Notes: generated by a model from the letters alone, not told the origin. A stretch of DNA of 31,527 nucleotides from an uncultured Clostridia bacterium (GCA_934663595.1 CAKUKM010000030.1:1-31527), one strand, 5' to 3'; shown: positions 7,049 through 15,372, numbered from the stretch's first letter. Translations and numbers: made by a program.

Positions 7049-7996
7049 ATGAGCGAAAGAAACGTACCGGTTTATATCGTTACCGGTTTTCTGGAGAGCG
7101 GAAAGACCAAATTTGTGTCCGAAATGCTCGCCGACGACGGCTTTTCCGAGGGCGAGCGCACGCTTTTGATCTGCTGCGAGGAGGGCGAGGAGGAATACGA
7201 TCCGAAGCTGCTCCGCAAGGCGAACACGATCAAGGTGGATCTGGAGGAAATGGAGGACATGGCGCGCTTCGTCGAGCTGGACGAAACGTACCGCCCCGAG
7301 CGCGTGTTTATTGAATTCAACAGCACGTGGATGCTCGAGAACCTCTACGCCGCCACGAAGCCCGAATGCTGGGGCCTTGCGCAGATCATCTGCCTGGTGG
7401 ATTCGACGACGTTCGACGTTTATATGAAGAACATGCGCTCGTTCATGGCCGACGGGCTGAACGAGGCGGATCTGGTGATCTTCAACCGCTGCACGGAGGA
7501 AACCACGAAGAGCCCGTATCGCCGCACGGTGCTGGCGATGAACAATACCGCGCGCATCTTCTTTGAAAACACCGATGGCTCGATGGACGACGGCGTGAGC
7601 GACGAGGATCTGCCCTACGACGTGAGCGCGCCGGTGGTCGAGATCGAGGATACGCAGTTCGGCGTGTTTTATCTGGACGCGATGGAGCATCCCGACCGCT
7701 ACGACGGCAAGACCATTCACGTAAAGGGACGCGCATTCCGCATGAACGGCATGCCGAAGAAGTGCTTCGTGTTCGGCCGCCACGCGATGACCTGCTGCGT
7801 CAACGATATCGGCGGCATCGGCTATCTCTGCAAGGTGCAGGGCGAGCTTCCGAAGAAGGACGCGTGGATCATGCTGACGGCGAAGGTCGAGGCGGCGTTC
7901 AGTCCGCTGCACAACCGCGACGCGATCATTTTGATTGCGCAGACGATCAATCCGGCCAAGCCGCCGGAGGAGGAGATCGTTACCTTCAATAATTGA
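7049..7996 (+). CDS. CobW-type GTPase fused to a TIGR03943/DUF1980-like C-terminal domain
   Basis: 315 aa. The N-terminal part (about 1-190) is a CobW-type P-loop domain: VTGFLESGKTKF contains the Walker A (residues 13-20), and a Cys pair (Cys42-Cys43) stands roughly where canonical members have GCICC, although that motif is missing. VFIEFNSTW resembles the usual family stretch containing IEPSG. The C-terminal part (about 205-310) contains HPDRYDGKTIHVKGRAF and FGRHAMTCCVNDIGGIGYLC, with Cys249-Cys250. I recognise this pattern from the TIGR03943/DUF1980 (YcgQ) family, which is normally encoded beside a DUF318 permease. The combination suggests metal handling at the membrane or in transport. 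It follows the first cobW after 58 bases with an AAAGGAG site, so an operon is likely. The precise role is not established. Confidence 0.8.
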   Translation: MSERNVPVYIVTGFLESGKTKFVSEMLADDGFSEGERTLLICCEEGEEEYDPKLLRKANTIKVDLEEMEDMARFVELDETYRPERVFIEFNSTWMLENLYAATKPECWGLAQIICLVDSTTFDVYMKNMRSFMADGLNEADLVIFNRCTEETTKSPYRRTVLAMNNTARIFFENTDGSMDDGVSDEDLPYDVSAPVVEIEDTQFGVFYLDAMEHPDRYDGKTIHVKGRAFRMNGMPKKCFVFGRHAMTCCVNDIGGIGYLCKVQGELPKKDAWIMLTAKVEAAFSPLHNRDAIILIAQTINPAKPPEEEIVTFNN

Positions 7997-8023
7997 AACT
8001 GATTTGACTTTTTTGCGAATGCG

Positions 8024-8052
8024 TTGAAATGCGCGGAAAAGTATGCTATCAT
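8024..8052 (+). promoter_or_regulatory. Promoter of the SH3-like protein gene
   Basis: TTGAAA (8024-8029), 17-base spacer, TATCAT (8047-8052), giving a predicted start near 8059 and a leader of about 20 bases. Confidence 0.6.
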
Positions 8053-8079
8053 GAAAACACACAGGACGGAGGTGGTTGC

Positions 8080-8580
8080 ATGAAACACAGGGCTTGGAAG
8101 CTGATGTTGTGTTTGGCGCTGGTCATGTCGTTTGCAATCGGTTCGACGGGCGCGCTTGCAGCCAGGGTGCCGACGGTCATGATTCTCAAGGTCACTGCCG
8201 ACGGCGCGCGCGTGCGCACGGGCTCCGAAAACGGCAACGAGGTCATTACCAGCCTGCGCAAGAACACGAAGGTGTTTTACATGGGCGCGAACGACGGCGC
8301 GTTTTGCCTGATTCGCACGGTCGACGGCATTTTCGGATATGTCTATCGGGGCTTCCTCGAGGGCTACGGAGTGGCGCGGCTCGACCAGATTTACTATGCG
8401 GCGGAGGCGGGCGTGCGGATGTACCGGCAGGCCAGCACCAATTCGTCGCACGTGGCGAAGCTGGTGGAAAACGAATGCGTGCTGGTGTTCATCGTGCGCG
8501 GCGACTGGGCGTTTGTCAAGCGCCTGAACGGCGCGAGCGGCTTTATGCGCACGAGCGATCTGATCAGCGTAATGGGCTGA
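8080..8580 (+). CDS. Secreted protein with bacterial SH3-like domains
   Basis: 166 aa from the ATG at 8080 (GGAGGTGG just upstream; the longer open frame would begin before the promoter). Residues 1-28 form a Sec signal peptide ending in GALAA. The mature part holds two SH3b-like modules. The first (about 32-95) has LKVTADGARVRTGSENGNEV, and the second (about 105-165) has AGVRMYRQASTNSSHVAKLV. SH3b domains often bind peptidoglycan or other cell-wall ligands, so extracytoplasmic wall binding is likely. No catalytic domain is attached. It has its own promoter. Confidence 0.82.
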   Translation: MKHRAWKLMLCLALVMSFAIGSTGALAARVPTVMILKVTADGARVRTGSENGNEVITSLRKNTKVFYMGANDGAFCLIRTVDGIFGYVYRGFLEGYGVARLDQIYYAAEAGVRMYRQASTNSSHVAKLVENECVLVFIVRGDWAFVKRLNGASGFMRTSDLISVMG

Positions 8581-8732
8581 AAAAAACACAATCGCAAATA
8601 CGGGGCGTTCCGGAAGGGAGCACCCTGTTTTGTTGTGCTGTGCACGCGCGCGGCGGACAGTTGTTTTTTGCAGGTTTTCTTACGCGTGAAACAAAAAATG
8701 AAAAATCAACCGGCAAAAAGCGTTTCCTAAAG

Positions 8733-8761
8733 TTGACAATTCAATGCAGATATGATAATAT
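8733..8761 (+). promoter_or_regulatory. Promoter of the LplB-type ABC operon
   Basis: Perfect TTGACA (8733-8738), then GATAAT (8754-8759, 15-base spacer) or TAATAT (8756-8761, 17-base spacer). It lies about 40 bases upstream of the first permease gene. A short AGGG/CCCT hairpin followed by GTTTTGTT around 8616-8636 may be a weak terminator for the preceding gene. Confidence 0.65.
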
Positions 8762-8801
8762 GTTGGCTGGAAATGTTATAGAAATGGAATGGAGGGCCTC
8801 C

Positions 8802-9770
8802 ATGAAGCGTAAAAATGCGCCGGCGAATCCGCTGTCGGAAAAGAAGAGAAGATGGTCGAGGGAGGATACGGAGCTTTCGCTGCTGGGGCTTCCGGCGCTG
8901 GTGTGGTATATCCTGTTTTCGTATCTGCCGATGTTCGGGCTGCTGATTGCGTTTAAGCAGTACAAAATTTTCCCGCGGCAGACGTTTCTGTACAACCTGC
9001 TCCACAGCGATTTCGTGGGGCTGAAGAACTTCAAATTCTTCGTAACGAACAATTCGTTTCTGATGCTGCTGCGCAACACGCTGGTTTACAACATCGTGTT
9101 CATCATTCTCGGCATCGTAATTCCGGTTGCGCTGGCGATCATGATCAACGAGCTGTATTCCAAGCGCGCGGGCAAGGTGTATCAGACGATGATGTTCTTC
9201 CCGCACTTTCTGTCGTGGGTCGTGGTCAGCTATTTCGTGTTCGCGTTTCTGAATTATGATTACGGCATGCTGAACAAGATCGTGACCTCGCTGGGCGGTG
9301 AAAAGCACCGGTGGTATTCGGAGGCGACGTACTGGCCGCTGTTCTTCGTGGTGCTGAAGACCTGGAAGGGCACGGGCTACGGCATGGTCGTGTATCTGGC
9401 GAGCATTACCGGCATCGATACCTCGCTCTACGAGGCGGCGATGCTCGACGGCGCGAGCAAATGGCAGCAGGCGAAATACATTACGCTGCCGCTGCTGAAG
9501 ACCGTGATCGTGATGATGTTCATCCTGTCGGTCGGCGGCATCTTCGCATCGGATTTCGGCCTGTTCTATCAGGTGACGCAGGGCGTGCCGAATTCGCTGA
9601 ACAAGGTCGCGTCCACGTTCGACACGTACATCTATTCGGCGCTGCAGGGCAACGCGCCGATCGGCAAGACGGCCGCCGCGTCGACGTTCCAGTCGGTCGC
9701 CTGCTGCATTACGATTCTGCTGGCGAACTTCATCGTATCCAAGGTCGATTCGGACAGCGCGGTGTTTTAA
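8802..9770 (+). CDS. Sugar ABC transporter permease, LplB type
   Basis: 322 aa from the ATG at 8802, which has GGAGGG 5 bases upstream; the longer open frame reads through non-coding sequence. About six transmembrane segments begin at LLGLPALVWYILFSYLPMFG, a typical LplB opening. The EAA loop that contacts the ATPase is YEAAMLDGASKWQQAKYITL (about residue 210). LplB/YtcP transporters import oligosaccharides or complex-glycan fragments through the cytoplasmic membrane. It is the first gene of a three-gene operon (second permease, binding protein). No ATPase is encoded, as is common for this class, which uses a shared MsmX-like subunit. Confidence 0.9.
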   Translation: MKRKNAPANPLSEKKRRWSREDTELSLLGLPALVWYILFSYLPMFGLLIAFKQYKIFPRQTFLYNLLHSDFVGLKNFKFFVTNNSFLMLLRNTLVYNIVFIILGIVIPVALAIMINELYSKRAGKVYQTMMFFPHFLSWVVVSYFVFAFLNYDYGMLNKIVTSLGGEKHRWYSEATYWPLFFVVLKTWKGTGYGMVVYLASITGIDTSLYEAAMLDGASKWQQAKYITLPLLKTVIVMMFILSVGGIFASDFGLFYQVTQGVPNSLNKVASTFDTYIYSALQGNAPIGKTAAASTFQSVACCITILLANFIVSKVDSDSAVF

Positions 9771-9782
9771 GGAGGGGCGAAT

Positions 9783-10691
9783 ATGAGAAGCGGAAACGAG
9801 CATATCAATCAGGTTCGCCCGTTGACCAACGCGCTGTTGAACCTGCTGTTCCTCCTGTGCGCGGCGGCGGCGATTCTGCCGGTGGTGCTGGTGTTCATGA
9901 TTTCGATCGCGTCGGAGGAATCGATCCGGCAGGTGGGCTATTCGTTCTTCCCGGTGCAGTTTTCCACGGACGCATACGCGTTTTTGTGGAACGAGCGCAG
10001 CACGATCTTCGGCGCGCTGGGCGTTTCGTGCGCGGTCACGGCGATCGGCACGGCGCTGGGCGTGCTGGTAACCACGTCGATGGGCTACGCGCTGTCGCGG
10101 CCGCAATTTAAATTGAAGGGCTTTTATACGTGGCTGATCTTTATTCCGATGCTGTTTTCCGGCGGCATGGTGGCCAGCTATGTCGTCAACGCGAACATCC
10201 TCGGCCTGCGCAACAGCATCTGGGTGCTGATCCTGCCGCTGATGGTCAGCTCGTACAATATCGTGATCTGCAAGACGTATTTCAAGACGTCGATTCCGGA
10301 CGGCGTGATTGAGTCGGCGAAGATCGACGGCGCTACGCAAATGCGCACGTATATCAGCATCGTCGCGCCCATTTCCAAGCCCCTGTTTGCGACGATCGCG
10401 CTGTTTCTGTGCTTCGGCTACTGGAACGACTGGTTCCTGTCGTCGCTGTACATTTCGGACAAGAACCTGATTTCCCTGCAGGCGCTGTTGAACAACATCA
10501 TGCGCTCGCTGGAATATATGACCAACAACCCGACCGCAGGCGTGTCGCTGCAGCAGTACAAGGCGCAGATGCCCAGCGAATCGGTGCGTATGGCCATTGC
10601 AATCGTGATCGTGATCCCCATCGCGTGCGCGTATCCGTTTTTCCAGAAATACTTTATTTCGGGATTGACGATCGGAGCGGTGAAGGGTTAA
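9783..10691 (+). CDS. Sugar ABC transporter permease, YtcP type
   Basis: 302 aa. Partner permease of the preceding gene, 12 bases downstream with GGAGGGG before the ATG. Six hydrophobic segments are visible; the long periplasmic-side loop contains SEESIRQVGYSFFPVQFS, typical of YtcP-like proteins. The EAA-type loop reads IESAKIDGATQMRTYISIV. The C-terminus ISGLTIGAVKG is the usual ending of this family. It forms the heterodimeric membrane channel with the LplB-type protein. Confidence 0.9.
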   Translation: MRSGNEHINQVRPLTNALLNLLFLLCAAAAILPVVLVFMISIASEESIRQVGYSFFPVQFSTDAYAFLWNERSTIFGALGVSCAVTAIGTALGVLVTTSMGYALSRPQFKLKGFYTWLIFIPMLFSGGMVASYVVNANILGLRNSIWVLILPLMVSSYNIVICKTYFKTSIPDGVIESAKIDGATQMRTYISIVAPISKPLFATIALFLCFGYWNDWFLSSLYISDKNLISLQALLNNIMRSLEYMTNNPTAGVSLQQYKAQMPSESVRMAIAIVIVIPIACAYPFFQKYFISGLTIGAVKG

Positions 10692-10718
10692 CGAGAATAA
10701 AAACAAGGAGAGATAGCC

Positions 10719-12137
10719 ATGAAGAGATTCCTGACCCTGGTTCTGGCGCTGATGGTGGCGCTGTGCGCGATGAGCTTCGCCGTCGCGGAAGAGGTTCCGA
10801 CCCTGAAGATGATCACGCTGGGCAACGGACAGCCCGAGAACTATGACGCGTGGATCGAAAAGCTCAACCCGTACCTCGAGGAGAAGATCGGCGTTAAGCT
10901 CGACGTCGAGTGCATCGGCTGGGGCGACTGGGGCAACCGCCGCAGCGTTATCATCAACACCAACGAATACTACGACATCATCTTCGGCGACAGCGGCAAT
11001 CTCCGCCAGGACGTTGCGATCGGCGCGTATCTGGACATCACGGATCTGCTGGCCGAGAACGCTCCGGGCCTGCTGGAGCTGATCCCGAGCGCGTACTGGG
11101 ATGCCTGCCGCATCGGCGGCCGCATCTACGGCGTGCCCACCTATAAGGATTCCTCGATCACCCAGTATTTCGTATGGGATACCGAGGTGCTCAAGGAGCT
11201 GGGCCTGGAAGAGGCCGCCGCGAACTGCCACACGCTGGCGGACGCGACTCCGATCCTGAAGGAGATCAAGGAAAAGAAGGACATCACCCCGTTCCCGCTC
11301 AGCAAGGACGGAGTGTCTCAGATCCCGTTCATCTTTGACGGCATGGGCGCCGGCCTGACCGGTCTGGGCGTTCGCTACAACGACGCGGAAGCCAAGGTCG
11401 TGAAGGTCTTCGAGGAAGAGGACGTCATGGCGCAGCTGAAGGTCGTGCGCGAGTGGTTCGAGGAAGGCATCATCAATGCCGACGCGGCGAGCACCGCGGA
11501 AGGCCCGAGCTACAAGGCGTGCTTCCTGGCGCAGGGCTGGTCCAGCGCGGCGAAGACCGTGTGGGGCCCGAACATGGGCAAGGAGCTGGTTGCGTACACC
11601 TACGGCCCGACCATCCTGTCCAATGATTCCGTTCTCGGTTCCGTGAACTACATCTCCGTCAACTCCGAGCATCCGGCCGAGGCGCTGAAGTTCCTCGACC
11701 TGCTCAACAACGACAGCAAGGTTCGCGATGCGTTCTACTACGGCCTCGAGGGCGACAACTTCGAGTACACCGCCGAGGGCCGCGTGCACAAGAATCCGGA
11801 TTCCAACTGGGGCATGGCGGGCTATACGCAGGGCACCTTCTTCACCGTAACCCCCACCGACGATGTGGAATTCAATCAGTGGGACGAGGTTCGCGAGCTG
11901 AACGACGCGGCCGAGCCGTCCGTGCTGCTGGGCTTCGCGTTTGACACCAGCGAGCTGAACGACCAGATCACGAACTGCAAGTCCATTTGGGATCGCTATC
12001 ATGCCGAGCTGCTGACCGGCGCGATCGATCCGGAGCAGGGCGTGAAGGACATGTACGCCGAAATGGAAGCCGAAGGCCTGAATGAGATCATGACCGAGGC
12101 CCAGGCCCAGATCGACGCGTGGATGGCCACGAAGTAA
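10719..12137 (+). CDS. Extracellular sugar-binding protein with DUF3502 C-terminus (LplA/LipO type)
   Basis: 472 aa. The signal peptide ends at FAVAEE (about residue 23). A Cys lies in the hydrophobic segment but not in a proper lipobox, so anchoring as a lipoprotein is uncertain. Residues about 25-330 form the SBP family 1 fold (YYDIIFGDSGN, YGVPTYKDSS). The C-terminal part matches the DUF3502 pattern found in LplA/LipO binding proteins (YYGLEGDNFEY, LLGFAFDTSELNDQI). It captures the ligand outside the membrane and passes it to the two upstream-encoded permeases. The ligand cannot be deduced. It follows the permease gene by 27 bases with an AAGGAGAG site and ends in a strong terminator. Confidence 0.9.
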   Translation: MKRFLTLVLALMVALCAMSFAVAEEVPTLKMITLGNGQPENYDAWIEKLNPYLEEKIGVKLDVECIGWGDWGNRRSVIINTNEYYDIIFGDSGNLRQDVAIGAYLDITDLLAENAPGLLELIPSAYWDACRIGGRIYGVPTYKDSSITQYFVWDTEVLKELGLEEAAANCHTLADATPILKEIKEKKDITPFPLSKDGVSQIPFIFDGMGAGLTGLGVRYNDAEAKVVKVFEEEDVMAQLKVVREWFEEGIINADAASTAEGPSYKACFLAQGWSSAAKTVWGPNMGKELVAYTYGPTILSNDSVLGSVNYISVNSEHPAEALKFLDLLNNDSKVRDAFYYGLEGDNFEYTAEGRVHKNPDSNWGMAGYTQGTFFTVTPTDDVEFNQWDEVRELNDAAEPSVLLGFAFDTSELNDQITNCKSIWDRYHAELLTGAIDPEQGVKDMYAEMEAEGLNEIMTEAQAQIDAWMATK

Positions 12138-12147
12138 AAAAACATCG

Positions 12148-12180
12148 ATTCCGCGCAGGCAAAAGCCTGCGCGGAATTTT
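12148..12180 (+). terminator. Rho-independent terminator of the LplB-type operon
   Basis: Perfect 13-bp stem (12148-12160 with 12165-12177), AAAA loop, and a T-run from 12177 to 12180, starting 10 bases after the binding-protein stop. Confidence 0.92.
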
Positions 12181-12218
12181 GTGCGGGTAGAGAAGCGCGG
12201 CAGGGGGAAATAAAGCCC

Positions 12219-12247
12219 TTTACAACCGATTGGAACGGGAGTATAAT
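12219..12247 (+). promoter_or_regulatory. Promoter of the JAB-like gene
   Basis: TTTACA (12219-12224), 17-base spacer, perfect TATAAT (12242-12247). The -10 box overlaps the first ATG of the open frame (12246), which rules that ATG out as the translation start. Confidence 0.7.
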
Positions 12248-12266
12248 GAAATTGGGGGAGCGGGCG

Positions 12267-12722
12267 ATGGAGCGGATTGAAAGTCCGATCGAGCGGCGAA
12301 ACAGCGGCAAGGGCAATCCGAATGCGATTCTGCATTTCGATCGTCCGCTGAATCGCCGGCAAACGGCGCTTCTGGACGCGCTTCCCGAATTTGACAGCCG
12401 AACGACCGTCAGGAAGCGCGACGTAAACATGCGCGATCTCGCGGCGCTCACCGCGCATACCGGCTGCGAATATGCGCTGTTTACGCGGAGGGGCGAAAGG
12501 CTGATCATTCGCGGGAACGCTTATATGACGAACATAAGCGCCAAGGATGCCGAGGAATTGGCGCAAGCGGGTTTTCGATGGAGCGGACATACGCATCCGG
12601 GAACAGATATCAATGTAAGAACCGCTTCTCCGGGCGACATTGAGGTTTTAAAGGCGTTCGGGCAGGAATACAGTCTCATATTTGACGCGGTGGGCAGATT
12701 TGAAGTATTCAGAGGTGATTGA
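12267..12722 (+). CDS. JAB/JAMM-like protein, possible orphan polymorphic-toxin effector domain
   Basis: 151 aa from the ATG at 12267, preceded by GGGGGAG and downstream of the predicted transcription start. The protein has WSGHTHPGTD (His108, His110), then Ser121 and Asp124, resembling the JAMM metal site (HxH...SxxD) with a slightly longer spacing; Glu68 could be the upstream acid. The N-terminal SPIERRNSGKGNPNAI resembles linker segments before C-terminal domains of secreted polymorphic toxins. There is no signal peptide or delivery domain. It is coupled to a 99-aa gene one base downstream, as toxin-immunity pairs usually are. The function is inferred; it could equally be a housekeeping metalloprotease-like protein or a remnant. 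Confidence 0.6.
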   Translation: MERIESPIERRNSGKGNPNAILHFDRPLNRRQTALLDALPEFDSRTTVRKRDVNMRDLAALTAHTGCEYALFTRRGERLIIRGNAYMTNISAKDAEELAQAGFRWSGHTHPGTDINVRTASPGDIEVLKAFGQEYSLIFDAVGRFEVFRGD

Positions 12723-12723
12723 A

Positions 12724-13023
12724 ATGAGTAAACCCACGATCAGAGTTCAGAGAGCATCTGGTGTTCAGGGGCTGGAAAAGGCAATTACACTTCAGGCGGC
12801 GCGCGGTTATTGCGAGAAAAATGGCCTTTCTGAAGCGAAGTTGAGCAAACAGTTGCTGCATTTCATCGATGATACTGCGATTTTTTCGGCTCCCAGCAAT
12901 GCAGTTCCCGACGGGTTGCGGAATGATATTGCCAGTCAGCCGATCCCTGTGCTGATTATTGAGGCAAAGGATGGAAATCTGGTATTCCATCAGACCGAAC
13001 ATACGAAGAAATACCTGATCTAA
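12724..13023 (+). CDS. Small unknown protein, possible immunity partner
   Basis: 99 aa. The ATG at 12724 follows the upstream stop by one base, with AGAGGTG inside the end of the upstream gene, so translation is probably coupled. No signal peptide, membrane segment or recognised domain. It is visibly more AT-rich in third codon positions than its neighbours, which suggests recent acquisition. Its position after a JAB-like gene and before its own terminator suggests a two-gene cassette. Immunity function is a guess from layout only. Confidence 0.65.
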   Translation: MSKPTIRVQRASGVQGLEKAITLQAARGYCEKNGLSEAKLSKQLLHFIDDTAIFSAPSNAVPDGLRNDIASQPIPVLIIEAKDGNLVFHQTEHTKKYLI

Positions 13024-13035
13024 TACGACCAACCG

Positions 13036-13066
13036 AACCGTCTTGCGCATGCAGGGCGGTTTTCTT
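13036..13066 (+). terminator. Terminator of the JAB-like two-gene unit
   Basis: 10-bp stem with two G-T wobble pairs (13037-13046 with 13051-13060), GCAT loop, followed by TTTTCTT. It starts 13 bases after the stop codon. Confidence 0.75.
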
Positions 13067-13140
13067 GCGCCCATTTGGCATTTAAGGCCTGTTTGCGAAA
13101 TTTTGGAATATACGCGCCGCGAGCTGGCGCATTTTCTATG

Positions 13141-13169
13141 TTGTTCTAGGATTGTTTTCGTGGTATAAT
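13141..13169 (+). promoter_or_regulatory. Promoter of the helD gene
   Basis: Perfect TATAAT (13164-13169) with TTGTTC (13141-13146) 17 bases upstream. As at 12242, the -10 box overlaps the first ATG of the open frame (13168), so translation must begin downstream. Confidence 0.6.
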
Positions 13170-13227
13170 GGGAAAACCGTTGACGGGAATGAATTGGATC
13201 GCGGCAGCGCGGACAGGAGGAAGATCG

Positions 13228-15372
13228 ATGAAGCAGCAGCAGGAAATGCGGAACGAACGGATTGCACTGGAACAGGTGAAGATGCGCCTGATCGACACCA
13301 TCGACGCATCGCGCGCTCTTTCCAGCCAGCACGAGGAATCGCTTCGCAGAATCACCGCCGATGCATGGGAGGATCTGCGCGTGCGCCCGACCTCGATTTC
13401 GCAGATAGAGATGCAGCAGCTGGCGACCGAGTACGATCGGTTCACCGCCCGCAAGGCGTTTGCCGAGGAAGAGGCTCGCCGCGCCGAAAAAATGCTGCCG
13501 AAGCCGTATTTCGGCCGCATCGACTTTCAGGAGGACGGCGCGAGCGCGCCCGAGCAGATCCGCGTGGGCCTCTATGCGCTCTCGGACGAGAACGGCGGCC
13601 TCATGGTGTACGACTGGCGCGCGCCCGTTTGCGGGCTGTATTACGATTCGCTGCCCGGCCGCGCCGCCTATCGCTGTCCCGATGGCGCTATTGAGGGCGA
13701 ATTGACGCTCAAGCGCCAGTACAGCATCGAAAAGGGCGAGCTGAAGTATTTCGTCGATACCGGCGAAAGCATCGACGATACGATCCTGATGGAGATGCTC
13801 TCCGGCGCGGCCTCGACGCATATGCGCCAGATCGTTTCCACCATTCAGGCCGAGCAGAACGCCGCGATTCGCTCCGAGGGCGCGCGCGTGGTTTCGGTCG
13901 TGGGCGGCGCGGGATCGGGCAAAACGTCGATCGCCATGCACCGCGCGGCCTATCTGATGTATCGCCGCGGCGCGGCGCTGGACGCGAGCCGGATTCAGAT
14001 TCTATCGCCCGGAACCGCGTTTTCCGAATACGTCTCCACCGTGCTGCCCGAGCTGGGCGAGGAAAATATCCGCGCGCGCACGCTGTTTGAAATGGTCTGC
14101 CAGATTCTCGGCAAAAGGGTGGAATCGCCGGTCGAGCAGGTGGACGCGCTGCTCTCGGCGCACGGCAGACTGCGCGTTGAATCGGTGGAATGGAAGACCT
14201 CCGCGGCGTTTGCGCGCGAGCTGAAGCGGTTTGCCGACGAATTCGTGCGCCGCGGGCCGGCGTTCGGCGACGTGCTGCTGGACGGCGAGACGTTCATTTC
14301 GGCCGACGAGCTGAAGCAAATGTACGCCCGCGAGCCGCGCGTCTTCACGCCGGCGCAGAAGCTCGAGCACATGAGCGCGCAGCTGGACACCCGCATGGAC
14401 AGCCTGGGCGAGAATATGTACAGGCATTACGAGCGCGCATTCGAGGGCACGTACCGCGGGCGCGAGCTCAAAAACGCGTGCAGAATGGCGGTCAGCCAGC
14501 GCCTGCAGCCCATTCGCCTGCGCCTGCGCGGATTGCTGAACGTCAGCGGAGAGGAAATGCTCGCGTCCATTTACCGCGAGGCGCCGAAGGCGCTGCGCGA
14601 CGCGTTTGGCGAAAACAATCAGACGGAAATTATCAGGTGGGAAGACGCGGTGGCCGAGGCGTATCTGCGGGTGCGGCTGGGCTTCGTCAAGGGCGACGCG
14701 AGCGTCGTGCATCTGCTGGTGGACGAGGCGCAGGACTATTCGGAGACGGCGCTGATGCTGCTGAGCGCGTATTTGCCGAATGCGGCGGTCACGCTGCTGG
14801 GCGATCCGATGCAGCGCACGACCCCCGGCATGCCGCCGTGCGATCCGGGCGCGTGGGGCGCATGCTTCGGCGAAAAGGACGCGCCGGTCTATCGGCTGTC
14901 GCGCTGCTATCGGTCGACGCTGCCGATTTCCGAATTGTGCGGGCGAATCCTGAACGCGGGCGCGATGAACGCGATCGGCCGGCCGGGCGAAGAGCCGGTG
15001 GTCGCGCAGTATTCCGAAAAGCTGCTGAAGGAAACACTGAATCGGTATCGCGAGAAGGGCTATTCGTCGATCGCGGTGATCACGCGCACGCGCGCGCAGG
15101 CGGATTCGCTGGCCGAGAAGCTGGAGAACGTGTATCGCCTCGACGGCGACGATCAGGACCTCGCATACGAGCCGGAGGACAATGTCGTCGCGAGCTATCA
15201 CCTGACCAAGGGCCTGGAATTCGACGCGGTGGTCGTGGTCTGGCCGGAATGCGCGCTGACCGACGGGGAGAGGCGCAGGCTGTATACCGCGTGCTCGCGC
15301 GCGCTGCACGAGGCGGCGCTGCTGGCGGACGGCGGCGTGATCCGGCAGCTGAACGAAGCGACGGGGCGTTAA
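13228..15372 (+). CDS. helD: HelD-like UvrD-family ATPase (RNA polymerase recycling factor)
   Basis: 714 aa from the ATG at 13228 (AGGAGG 7 bases upstream). The N-terminal part (about 1-100) is a charged helical arm, followed by a HelD-type domain with VYDWRAPVCGLYYD. Walker A is GGAGSGKTS (about 226-234). Superfamily 1 motifs follow: LLVDEAQDYS (about 497), TLLGDPMQRT, and near the C-terminus SYHLTKGLEFDAVVVVWPE. HelD of Gram-positives binds stalled RNA polymerase and removes it from nucleic acid using ATP. B. subtilis HelD is slightly longer (about 770 aa). Its gene starts an apparent operon with a flavoprotein gene 15 bases downstream, with no obvious functional link. Confidence 0.9.
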   Translation: MKQQQEMRNERIALEQVKMRLIDTIDASRALSSQHEESLRRITADAWEDLRVRPTSISQIEMQQLATEYDRFTARKAFAEEEARRAEKMLPKPYFGRIDFQEDGASAPEQIRVGLYALSDENGGLMVYDWRAPVCGLYYDSLPGRAAYRCPDGAIEGELTLKRQYSIEKGELKYFVDTGESIDDTILMEMLSGAASTHMRQIVSTIQAEQNAAIRSEGARVVSVVGGAGSGKTSIAMHRAAYLMYRRGAALDASRIQILSPGTAFSEYVSTVLPELGEENIRARTLFEMVCQILGKRVESPVEQVDALLSAHGRLRVESVEWKTSAAFARELKRFADEFVRRGPAFGDVLLDGETFISADELKQMYAREPRVFTPAQKLEHMSAQLDTRMDSLGENMYRHYERAFEGTYRGRELKNACRMAVSQRLQPIRLRLRGLLNVSGEEMLASIYREAPKALRDAFGENNQTEIIRWEDAVAEAYLRVRLGFVKGDASVVHLLVDEAQDYSETALMLLSAYLPNAAVTLLGDPMQRTTPGMPPCDPGAWGACFGEKDAPVYRLSRCYRSTLPISELCGRILNAGAMNAIGRPGEEPVVAQYSEKLLKETLNRYREKGYSSIAVITRTRAQADSLAEKLENVYRLDGDDQDLAYEPEDNVVASYHLTKGLEFDAVVVVWPECALTDGERRRLYTACSRALHEAALLADGGVIRQLNEATGR

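Noticed and set aside
5626..7050. Minus-strand frame opposite the first cobW, with long Val/Ile/Met runs that look like membrane segments
   Set aside because: The hydrophobic runs are the reverse complement of His/Asp codons in the metal-binding insert; the plus-strand frame has the complete GTPase motifs.
8727..12596. Very long open frame (1289 codons) on the minus strand opposite the LplB-type operon
   Set aside because: It mirrors three well-supported plus-strand genes, is rich in Arg/His/Gln, and has no recognisable domain or ribosome binding site. Long antisense frames are expected in GC-rich coding DNA.
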